A stretch of DNA of 64,000 bases from Eggerthella lenta DSM 2243 (lineage in GTDB: Bacteria; Actinomycetota; Coriobacteriia; Coriobacteriales; Eggerthellaceae), in NCBI RefSeq assembly GCF_000024265.1, contig NC_013204.1, positions 2,158,180 to 2,222,179 of the forward strand. Reading direction: 5' to 3'. The notes under the pieces are model-generated. The model was not told the DNA's origin. It did not search any database and worked only from the letters and a program-made list of their open reading frames with translations. The stretch's first letter is position 1, and each line of letters starts with the position of its first letter. Of the stretch, positions 24,068-31,674 are shown one piece after another. A program made the position numbers and the translations under genes.

Positions 24068-26128
24068 TCACCGCGACAGAGCCAGCGCGTCGGACAACAG
24101 CTCGGCGATGTCCCGTACCGGCAGGGCATCGTCCTGGGACGCCAGGCCGTCTTCCAGCATGGACAGGCAGAACGGGCAGGCGGTGGCCACGGCGTCCGCA
24201 CCGGTGTCGCGCGCCTGCTCGGCGCGCAGGACGTTCATGCGCCGCCCCTCGCGCTCCTCGAGCCACATGCGCCCGCCGCCCGCGCCGCAGCAGAAGCTCT
24301 TCTCGCGCGTCCGCTCCATCTCCACCACCTGGGCGCCGCACGCCTTCACCACCGCACGCGGCTCGTCGTACACGTCGGCGTAGCGTCCCAGGTAGCACGA
24401 GTCGTGGTACGTGACGCGCTCGAACGCCGCCTGCGCGCCCGCCCGCTCCGCGCCCGGCAGCCTCCCTTCGGCCACGAGCCTCTCGAGCAGCTGCGCGTGC
24501 CGCACCACTTCGAACCGGCCGCCAAGCTGCGGGTAATCGCGCTCCAGCGCCTGGGCGCAGTGCGGGCACTGCACGATGATCTTCTTCGCGCCGTAGGCGT
24601 TCAGCGTCTCGATGTTCTCGGTGGCAAGCTGGTAGTACAGAAACTCGTTGCCCATGCGCCGCGCCGCGTCGCCGCAGCACTTCTCCTCCGGGCCGATGAC
24701 GGCGAAGTCCACGCCCGCATGCCTCAGCAGCGCCACGAGGGCGCGCGACACCTTGCGGTTGCGCGCGTCGTACGCTCCCGAGCAGCCAGGCCAGTACACG
24801 TACTCCGCCTGCGGACGGTCGGCCAGCGTGGGCACGTCGAGCCCCTCCGCCCATGCCATGCGGCTCTGCCACCCCAAGCCCCACGGGTTGCCGTTCGTCT
24901 CGAGGTTGCGGAAGGCCGCCTTAGCCTCCGACGGGAACGCGCTTTCCATCGACACCTGGTAGGTGCGCATGCCCACCACCTTCGGCACGTGCTCCAGCAG
25001 CGCCGGGCACGCCTCCATGCACGCGCCGCACGTAGTGCACGACCACAGCGCCTCGGGCGCGACCACGTCGCCCACGAGCGCCTTGTCCAGCACGGCCCGC
25101 TGCTCCTCGGTCGGCTCGAACGCTTCGCCCGCCGCTTCGGCCCGACGCTCGGCGCGCACGAGCGGCCCGCGCTCCCCCAGATGGGCGTCGAGCGCCTGCA
25201 TCAGGTCCTTCGGCGACAGCGGCTTGCCGCTTCCGTGCGCAGGGCACACCGTTTCGCAGCGGCCGCAGCGCACGCACGCCTCGGCGTCCAGCAGGTCCTT
25301 CCATGTGAAGTCCTCCAGCTTTCCCACGCCGAACTCTTCCAGCTCCTCGTCCTCGAGGTCGACGTAGGACAGCGTCCCCTTCGGCTCAAGCGGACGGCAG
25401 TACACGGTGGCCGGGACCAGCAGCACGTGCACGAGCTTCGAGTACATCCAGTACGCCAGGATCCCGAAGGCGATGGCCATATGGAACCACCATAGAACCT
25501 GGTGCGCCGTCGACACCTGGGCGGCGCTCAAGCCTGCGAACAGCGGCGCGAACAGATTGCCGATGGGCGACCACGCGGCCCACGGATCGTTCGTACCCAC
25601 GATGCGCAGCCCCTCCACGACGAAGCCCGTGACGCCGATGACCAGCAGCCATGCCAGCACAACGATGTCGGCCGGCTTCGTCTCGAGCGACGGGTTCCTG
25701 CCGGCCGCCCGCCGCACGATGCAGGCGACCATCGCGATGCAGAACGCCAACCCCGCGATATCGGTGCCGAGCGCCAGCACGTACAGGTAGTAGTCGCCCT
25801 TGGCGATGTCGAGCCCCAGGTCCACCTGCACCGCATAGCTCGCCGTGGCCACCACCATGACGGCCATGCCCACGTACATCCCGAGGTGCGCGATGCCGAC
25901 GCCCCGCTCCTTCACGACGGTGACCTGCAAGAGCGCGTCCACGAACGCGCCCTTCAAGCGCTCGAGCGGGCGATCGCCGCGCTCAAGCGGTCGGCCGATC
26001 TTCCACAGGCGGTAGCGCCGCCAGAAGAAGTACGCGGCGACGACCAGCACCAACAGGAAGCAGGGGTACACGAGCCACGACCCCTCGATGTTCCACAGCG
26101 CCTCGCGCGAAGGCGTCGCCGCATCCAT
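24068..26128 (-). CDS. Membrane Fe-S oxidoreductase, ETF:menaquinone oxidoreductase-like (Hdr/CCG family)
   Basis: This 686-residue protein has an N-terminal membrane part of about 270 residues (NarI-like, several helices). Two [4Fe-4S] motifs follow (CVRCGRCETVCPAHG and CTTCGACMEACPALL), then two CCG domains (ending GPEEKCCGD and KSFCCGAGGGRMW). This is the architecture of FadF/YwjF-like proteins that link ETF to menaquinone. Its ATG is 1 nt past the etfA2 stop, so it is co-translated with ETF2. It probably passes electrons between ETF2 and the quinone pool, independently of FixCX. Confidence 0.88.
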   Translation of the reverse strand: MDAATPSREALWNIEGSWLVYPCFLLVLVVAAYFFWRRYRLWKIGRPLERGDRPLERLKGAFVDALLQVTVVKERGVGIAHLGMYVGMAVMVVATASYAVQVDLGLDIAKGDYYLYVLALGTDIAGLAFCIAMVACIVRRAAGRNPSLETKPADIVVLAWLLVIGVTGFVVEGLRIVGTNDPWAAWSPIGNLFAPLFAGLSAAQVSTAHQVLWWFHMAIAFGILAYWMYSKLVHVLLVPATVYCRPLEPKGTLSYVDLEDEELEEFGVGKLEDFTWKDLLDAEACVRCGRCETVCPAHGSGKPLSPKDLMQALDAHLGERGPLVRAERRAEAAGEAFEPTEEQRAVLDKALVGDVVAPEALWSCTTCGACMEACPALLEHVPKVVGMRTYQVSMESAFPSEAKAAFRNLETNGNPWGLGWQSRMAWAEGLDVPTLADRPQAEYVYWPGCSGAYDARNRKVSRALVALLRHAGVDFAVIGPEEKCCGDAARRMGNEFLYYQLATENIETLNAYGAKKIIVQCPHCAQALERDYPQLGGRFEVVRHAQLLERLVAEGRLPGAERAGAQAAFERVTYHDSCYLGRYADVYDEPRAVVKACGAQVVEMERTREKSFCCGAGGGRMWLEEREGRRMNVLRAEQARDTGADAVATACPFCLSMLEDGLASQDDALPVRDIAELLSDALALSR

Positions 26129-26129
26129 G

Positions 26130-27122
26130 CTAGGACGCCTTGCCCGCGCGGAAGGCCTCGGTCAGAAGAGGCACCGCCTCGAACAGGTCGGCCACGATGC
26201 CGTAGTCGGCCACCTTGAAGATGTCGGCCTGCGGGTCGTTGTTCACGGCCACGATGCACTTCGACGCCGCCGCGCCCGCCATATGCTGGATGGAGCCCGA
26301 GATGCCGCAGGCTATGTAGAGCGAAGGCGCGACGGTCTTGCCCGTCTGTCCCACTTGGAACTGGATATCGGTCCAGCCCTCGTCCACCGCGGGGCGCGAA
26401 GCGCCTACGGCGGCGCCCAGCACGTCGGCCAGCTCCTCCACGAGCGCGAATCCCTCCGCGCCCTTCGTGCCGCGCCCGCCCGACACCACGATGTCGGCCT
26501 CGGTCAGCTCCACGCGGCCCGACGCCCGGCGCACCACGTCGGCCACCGTCTGGCGCACGTCGCCGAACCCGTCGACGTGCTGCATGAGCACCGGAGCCGT
26601 GCGACCCTCGACGGGCGCGTCCGGTTCGAACGCCTTCGGGCGCACGGTGACCACCATTGGCCGCGCATCGGCGGCGAACGCCACGTCCGCGAGCACCTTG
26701 CCCGAGTACGGCTCGCGCGTGAACACGAAGCCTTCCTGCGCGTCGGCCTCGATGCCCACCACGTCGGCGACGAAGCCGGTGCCCAGGCGCTGCGCGAGCA
26801 CGGGAGCCACGTCGAGCCCGGTGGCTCCGTCGGCGAGCAGCAGCGCCTCGGGCTGCCGTTGCGTGATCAGCGTCTCCAGCGCTGCGGCGTAGGCGTCGGT
26901 GGTGTAGGGATCCAGCGCCGGATCGTCCAGCACGAGCACGGCGTCGGCTCCCGCCGCGCCGAGCGGGTCGAGATCGACCTCGCCCAGCCCGCTGCCCAGC
27001 ACGACGGCCGACACGTCCCCTCCGGCCTCTTCCGCCATTCGGCGGGCGGCAGCCAACATCTCGAACGTCACGCGCGGAAACGTCCCGTGCTTCGGCTCCG
27101 CGTATACCCATACTTCTGCCAT
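26130..27122 (-). CDS. etfA: Electron transfer flavoprotein alpha subunit (ETF2)
   Basis: This 330-residue EtfA has the C-terminal FAD domain VSGGRGTKGAEGFALVEELA, then QVGQTGKTVAPSLYIACGIS and NNDPQADIFKVADYG. The start at 27122 follows GGGAGAG and matches the family N-terminus. The gene lies 20 nt after etfB2 and 1 nt before the Fe-S oxidoreductase. It matches canonical ETF alpha subunits more closely than the FixB-like copy at 8657. Confidence 0.94.
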   Translation of the reverse strand: MAEVWVYAEPKHGTFPRVTFEMLAAARRMAEEAGGDVSAVVLGSGLGEVDLDPLGAAGADAVLVLDDPALDPYTTDAYAAALETLITQRQPEALLLADGATGLDVAPVLAQRLGTGFVADVVGIEADAQEGFVFTREPYSGKVLADVAFAADARPMVVTVRPKAFEPDAPVEGRTAPVLMQHVDGFGDVRQTVADVVRRASGRVELTEADIVVSGGRGTKGAEGFALVEELADVLGAAVGASRPAVDEGWTDIQFQVGQTGKTVAPSLYIACGISGSIQHMAGAAASKCIVAVNNDPQADIFKVADYGIVADLFEAVPLLTEAFRAGKAS

Positions 27123-27142
27123 GGATGCTCTCCCTTCCCGTC

Positions 27143-27934
27143 CTACCAGACCTTGGCTTCGGTTTCCAGCAGCTCCACCGTGGCGGCCACCGCTTCGGCG
27201 ACCGTCTCGCCTTCCACGATGCGACCGCCCTGGCGCGCGGGCTTGGGGCGGTAGCGCACCACGCGCGTGCGGCGCGCCCGAGGATCGACGAGCGCGTCCT
27301 CTATGCCGAGGTCGGCCAACGTCCATACGGTGACGGGCTTCTTCTTCGACTGCATGATGGCGCGCACATTGGGATAGCGAGGCTCGGCCAGCCCCTGCTG
27401 CGCCGTGATCACGGCCGGCAATGCAACGTCCACCACGGCCACCCCGTCGTCGATCTCGCGGGTGGCGTGCGCGACGCCCGCCGCAGGGTCGACGTCGAGC
27501 GCCGTGACCACCTGCACGCACGGCAGGCCGCGCAGTTCCGACAAGCGCGGCATCGTCTGCGCGCCCGCCGTGTCGGCCGACTTGCAGCCGCCCAGCACGA
27601 GATCGGCCGGCACGCGTTCCAGCGCGGCGGCCAGCACGCGCGCCTTGACGGCAGCGTCCGCCTCGGCGAGCGCCGCGTCGTCGACCAGGTAACCCGCCGA
27701 CGCCCCCATCGACAGCGCATGGCGCACCGCCGGCACGGCCTCGTCGCCGCCGACGCACACGACGGACACGTCGCCGCCGTGCTCCTCCGCCAGCTGCACG
27801 GCCCGCTCCACGGCGAACTCGCTGTACGGGTCGATGACGAGCGTCTGCCCCTCCGTGAGCGCCCGCCCTTCGGCGTCGACGCCCACCTCCGCTTCGGTGT
27901 CGACGGTTTGCTTGATGCAGACTGCGATGTCCAT
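27143..27934 (-). CDS. etfB: Electron transfer flavoprotein beta subunit (ETF2)
   Basis: This 263-residue EtfB starts MDIAVCIKQTVDTEAEV, has the AMP/nucleotide segment GGCKSADTAGAQTMPRL, and the recognition loop GLAEPRYPNVRAIMQSKKKP that docks on dehydrogenases. GAGGAGG precedes the ATG at 27934; the upstream in-frame extension lacks support. It lies between ACAD4 and etfA2 in one operon. Confidence 0.94.
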   Translation of the reverse strand: MDIAVCIKQTVDTEAEVGVDAEGRALTEGQTLVIDPYSEFAVERAVQLAEEHGGDVSVVCVGGDEAVPAVRHALSMGASAGYLVDDAALAEADAAVKARVLAAALERVPADLVLGGCKSADTAGAQTMPRLSELRGLPCVQVVTALDVDPAAGVAHATREIDDGVAVVDVALPAVITAQQGLAEPRYPNVRAIMQSKKKPVTVWTLADLGIEDALVDPRARRTRVVRYRPKPARQGGRIVEGETVAEAVAATVELLETEAKVW

Positions 27935-27987
27935 AGCCGCTGCCCTCCTCGCTTTCGCGTGCGCCGCCCTGCGACGCCGCACTCCTC

Positions 27988-29127
27988 CTAGTATTCCTTC
28001 AGCACCGATTTCGCGATAAGCGAGCGCTGCACCTGGCTCGTGCCCTCGACGATGGTGAACGACTTCGCGTCGCGGTAGTAGCGCTCCACCGGATAATCCT
28101 TGCACAGGCCGTAGCCGCCGAATATCTGCACGGCCGTCTCAGCCGCTTTCACCGCCGCCTCCGAGCAGTACACCTTCGCCACCGACGCCGTCTTCATCAT
28201 CGTCTGGATGTCGCCGCCGAACGCCGATGCCGCCTGGTCCAACAGCAAGCGGGACGCTTCCAGCGTGATCTCCATATCGGCCAGCATGAAGCGGATGGCC
28301 TGCAAGTCCGCGATATGCTTTCCGAACTGGATGCGCTCCTTCGCATAGGCGGCCGCGGCCGCGAGCGAGGCGGCCGTCACGCCGGTGGCCAGCGCCGCCA
28401 CGGCCAAGCGGCCGCGGTTCAGCGTGTGGTGCGCGATGGCGAACCCGTCGCCCACCTCGCCCACCACGGCTTCGGGTCCCACGTGCATGTTCTCGAAGTA
28501 CAGCTGGGAGGTCACTGAGCCGCGCAAGCCCATCTTGTCCTCCTTGCGGCCGATCACGAGGCCGGGCGTGTAGCGGTGCACGATGAAGCACGACGGCTTC
28601 GACTGCCCGTCCTCCACCACGCGCGCGAACACGGTGAACCAGTCGCCCACCGCTCCGTTCGTGATGAATATCTTGCCGCCGTTGATGGTGTAGCCATCGC
28701 CGTCGGGCAACGCCGTCGTGGAGATGGCGGAGATGTCCGAGCCGGCGTTCGGCTCGGTCAGCGCGAAGCAGATCTTCGCCTCGCCAGCCGCCAGCGCGGG
28801 AAGGATGGCACGTTGCTGCTCGGCGGATCCCGAGAACACGAGCGCGTCGGACCCGATGGCCGATATGAGGATCATGAGCGCCACGGCCGGCGATTCGCGC
28901 GCGATGCGCTCGATCACCTGCACCCAGCAGTGCATGCTCACTTCCACGCCGCCGTGCTCCTCGCCGTAGGCGAGCGCGAACAGCCCCTGCTCCACGAACA
29001 GCTCGTAGATGTCCTGGGGAAACTCGTCCTCTTCGTCGATGGCAGCCGCACGCTCGGCCACCACGTCGACGCACAGGTCGTCCACCATAGAAAGGATCAT
29101 GCGTTCCTCTTGCGTCAGCTCGTACAT
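27988..29127 (-). CDS. Acyl-CoA dehydrogenase (ACAD4), first gene of ETF2 operon
   Basis: This 379-residue ACAD is the most canonical of the five. It has FALTEPNAGSDISAIST at the flavin site, the C-terminal IVEGTSQVQRSLIAKSVL with catalytic-type Glu, and the family signature QIFGGYGLCKDYPVER. The order ACAD4-etfB2-etfA2-Fe-S protein suggests a short-chain acyl-CoA dehydrogenase directly coupled to menaquinone. AAGGGG precedes the ATG at 29127. The exact chain length preference cannot be read. Confidence 0.92.
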   Translation of the reverse strand: MYELTQEERMILSMVDDLCVDVVAERAAAIDEEDEFPQDIYELFVEQGLFALAYGEEHGGVEVSMHCWVQVIERIARESPAVALMILISAIGSDALVFSGSAEQQRAILPALAAGEAKICFALTEPNAGSDISAISTTALPDGDGYTINGGKIFITNGAVGDWFTVFARVVEDGQSKPSCFIVHRYTPGLVIGRKEDKMGLRGSVTSQLYFENMHVGPEAVVGEVGDGFAIAHHTLNRGRLAVAALATGVTAASLAAAAAYAKERIQFGKHIADLQAIRFMLADMEITLEASRLLLDQAASAFGGDIQTMMKTASVAKVYCSEAAVKAAETAVQIFGGYGLCKDYPVERYYRDAKSFTIVEGTSQVQRSLIAKSVLKEY

Positions 29128-29450
29128 GCAGCCCCTTCCCCGCGCGAAACGGCCGCCGCACCCGGAAGGGGCGGCGATCCATTCCTATTTCCTATTGATT
29201 CCCCTTTAAATAATAGGTTCCGTCTATCGCTTGCCTACGGTCAAAACGACCTCCCTGGGCATATAGACTGGTCAAACGAGTTTGTTTGTTGGCCTTCATG
29301 TCATCCAACTCGTCGATTTCGCAAGAACTCGACGGTTCATCACACCTGCGGAATTCAAAACCGCACACTCGCGGCAAAATAGCCGGTCAATCCGCGCCGA
29401 CGCTGCTCTATGATCTTTACAGCAAGAAACCCCGCGCGAAGGAGCATCCC
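29128..29450. other. Divergent intergenic region ACAD4/MetH-activation-like gene
   Basis: These 323 bases contain no gene. CCTATT (29182-29187 region) and AATAGG (about 29209) form a spaced inverted pair around an AT-rich stretch. No clear copy of the TTTGCACCC half-site is seen. Confidence 0.4.
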
Positions 29451-30230
29451 ATGGCCGGATCGGTACGGCAGATCATAGAAGTCCCCTGCACCGTCGAGGC
29501 GCTCGAGCGCTCGGAGGCGCTTTCGCAGCTCGCACCCGAAGCGTTGACCGCGCTCGGCGCGGAATCGATCGACGGCGACGCCCTCGGCGTCGAGGCGGCG
29601 GCCCGCGTGGACGCCGCAATCGAGGCGTGCCTGGCGGCCTACGACCCTCGGGGCGTGTACAAGCTGTTCAACCCCGCCATCTGCACGCTGCCGCCCGAGT
29701 ACTCGGAGCCGGCCATCAAGCTGGTGGGCACCATGATGATGTTCCACGGCCAAAGCGTCTACGAGCGCCTGCGCCGCGCTGCGCACTGCGCGCTCATGGC
29801 CGTGACCATCGGCCCCGACAACCCCGCCGCGCTGCCCGCCGACGCCGACGAGCTCGACCGCGCGCTGGCCGACGCCTGCGCCCGAGCGCTCGTGGAAAGC
29901 GCGGCCGACCACGTGAACGCCGCCATCGTGGCCGCGGCTATGGAAGAGGGCCTCTACACCGACGATCGCCTGAGCCCCGGCATGGGCGACTTCCCGCTGG
30001 ACACGCGCTCGCAGTTCGTGTTCTACACGCAATCCGAGAAGCGCCTGGGTCTGAAGCTGGGCAAGGACGGCGTCTTCGAGCCGCGCTACAGCACGGTGGG
30101 CGTCATCGGGCTCTACGACCCGTCGCACAAGGGCCGCAAGCGCGCCTGCGGGCGCTGCAAGTACCGCTCGTACTGCTCCATCCGCGCCATCGGCATGACT
30201 TGCCACGGCGGCAAGGGCTCGTTCAAGTAG
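29451..30230 (+). CDS. Methionine-synthase-activation-domain-like protein
   Basis: This 259-residue soluble protein resembles the stand-alone vitamin B12-dependent methionine synthase activation family. The support is the core segment RLSPGMGDFPLDTRSQ, an upstream MAVTIG motif, and a C-terminal Cys cluster CGRCKYRSYC. Such proteins help reactivate oxidised corrinoid enzymes. GAAGGAG lies 6 nt before the ATG at 29451. No methionine synthase or corrinoid protein is present in the window, so its partner is elsewhere or its role differs. I rate the family match as moderate. Confidence 0.6.
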   Translation: MAGSVRQIIEVPCTVEALERSEALSQLAPEALTALGAESIDGDALGVEAAARVDAAIEACLAAYDPRGVYKLFNPAICTLPPEYSEPAIKLVGTMMMFHGQSVYERLRRAAHCALMAVTIGPDNPAALPADADELDRALADACARALVESAADHVNAAIVAAAMEEGLYTDDRLSPGMGDFPLDTRSQFVFYTQSEKRLGLKLGKDGVFEPRYSTVGVIGLYDPSHKGRKRACGRCKYRSYCSIRAIGMTCHGGKGSFK

Positions 30231-30252
30231 AACCTGCCGGCCCAGCCCGATA

Positions 30253-30277
30253 TCCCGAGCGGGCGCTCCGCTCGGGA
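30253..30277. repeat. Short hairpin related to the dispersed repeat
   Basis: TCCCGAGCG (30253-30261) and CGCTCGGGA (30269-30277) form a 9-bp stem. The core is similar to TCCTGAGCGGAGCGC, so it may be a degenerate member of the repeat family. Confidence 0.4.
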
Positions 30278-30287
30278 CGACACGCAA

Positions 30288-30320
30288 AACGCCCCGGCCG
30301 AAGCCGGGGCGTTCTTTCTT
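30288..30320. terminator. Bidirectional terminator
   Basis: An 11-bp stem AACGCCCCGGC with a CGAA tetraloop is followed by TCTTTCTT on the plus strand and preceded by AAAA. It separates the convergent activation-like gene and ACAD5. Confidence 0.8.
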
Positions 30321-30338
30321 GCTTGTTGCAGCGTCGGG

Positions 30339-31523
30339 TTAGATCGTGTACAGGTAATCGGGATCCTCGACGACCTTCGCGTACTCCTTGAGGATGCCGC
30401 GACCGGAGATGTGCACCATGATCTCCACCGTGCCGCCGCCGATCTGGAAGCCGCGGCAGTCCAGCATGAGGCGGGACACGCGGGTCTCGTCGGTGAAGCC
30501 GAGGCCGCCCATGAGCTGCAGCGCGCGCGAGCAGCAGTCGGTGAGCGCCGGAGCGCCGTAGCGCTTGAGCATGGCGGCGTCGTTGTTCACCGGGATGCCG
30601 TTGTCCATCTTCCAGCAGGTGCGATACAGGAAGTTACGCGTGTTCGAGAGCTCGATCTGCATCTCGACGATGTGCTCCTGCACGAGCTGGTAGGTCTTGA
30701 TGCCCTTGCCGAACTGCATGCGCTCGTTGGTCCAGGCGCACGCGTCCTCCATGGCGGCCTGCGCCTCGCCGAGCAGCTCGGCCAGAAGCACGCAGCGCTC
30801 CCACTCGAAGTTCTTCATGAGCTGGTAGAAGCCCTTGCCCTGGATGCCCAGGAGGTCGGTCTCGTCGATGACCACGTCGTCGAAGTGGATCATCGCGAAG
30901 GGCATGATCTGCATGCCGATCTTGTTGAGCGGCTCGATGGTGACGCCCGGCGCGTTCGCCGGCACCAGGTACATGGACATGTTCTTGTTCTCGCGAGACG
31001 GATCCTCGTCCTTGCACACCACGATGAAGCCGTCAACGTGCTCGCCCTGGGTCACCCAGGTCTTCACGCCGTTGATGTGCACCTTGCCGTCGCCCGTGCG
31101 GGTGGCCAAGCACTCCATGCCCTGGTTGTCAGAGCCCGCTTCGGGCTCGGAGATGGCCAGGCAGTACGGCGGGTAGCCGTTCTCCTTGTAGTAGTCCATC
31201 GCGAACTTGATCTGCTCCGGCGTGCCGAATTCGCACACGTCGAACATGATGAGCAGGTTGGGAGCCATGGGGATGTTGCCGCCGGCATGGTTGAGCTCTT
31301 CGATGATCATGGCCATCGTCTGATGGTCGACGGGCTTTCCACCGTGTTCCTCGGGCAGGCCGTACATGCCCCAACCCGAATCGACCCACGCCTTCGCCAC
31401 TTCGGGAGCGATGCCGCGGTTCTTGTAGCCGGCCGCGATGACCTCCTCCGTCAGGTTCTCCTTGGCCCACTCGCGGATGCCCTTCTTGATGCGGAGCTGT
31501 TCCTCGGTGTATGCGAAATCCAT
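30339..31523 (-). CDS. Acyl-CoA dehydrogenase family flavoprotein (ACAD5)
   Basis: This 394-residue ACAD has LAISEPEAGSDNQGME at the flavin site. Like ACAD2 it lacks the canonical C-terminal catalytic Glu (GGGTVEIMVHIS in place of YEGT) but has an Arg-paired Glu in NFEWERCVLL, the helix-G location used by isovaleryl- and long-chain-type enzymes. AAGGAGG precedes the ATG at 31523. It lies 151 nt downstream of the dienoyl-CoA-reductase-like gene, in the same direction. Confidence 0.9.
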   Translation of the reverse strand: MDFAYTEEQLRIKKGIREWAKENLTEEVIAAGYKNRGIAPEVAKAWVDSGWGMYGLPEEHGGKPVDHQTMAMIIEELNHAGGNIPMAPNLLIMFDVCEFGTPEQIKFAMDYYKENGYPPYCLAISEPEAGSDNQGMECLATRTGDGKVHINGVKTWVTQGEHVDGFIVVCKDEDPSRENKNMSMYLVPANAPGVTIEPLNKIGMQIMPFAMIHFDDVVIDETDLLGIQGKGFYQLMKNFEWERCVLLAELLGEAQAAMEDACAWTNERMQFGKGIKTYQLVQEHIVEMQIELSNTRNFLYRTCWKMDNGIPVNNDAAMLKRYGAPALTDCCSRALQLMGGLGFTDETRVSRLMLDCRGFQIGGGTVEIMVHISGRGILKEYAKVVEDPDYLYTI

Positions 31524-31674
31524 GCTTCCTCCTTAACGTTTTCCCTATATTCGAAACACGCAAGCGTGTTTGAACCCTTATGCGGGATGCCGACCTTGCA
31601 GCGATGCGGCATCTCCGCTTCGATCCGGGAGCACGCGGTCAAGCGCGCTCCCGGCAGTGCCCGATCGTTCGCGC

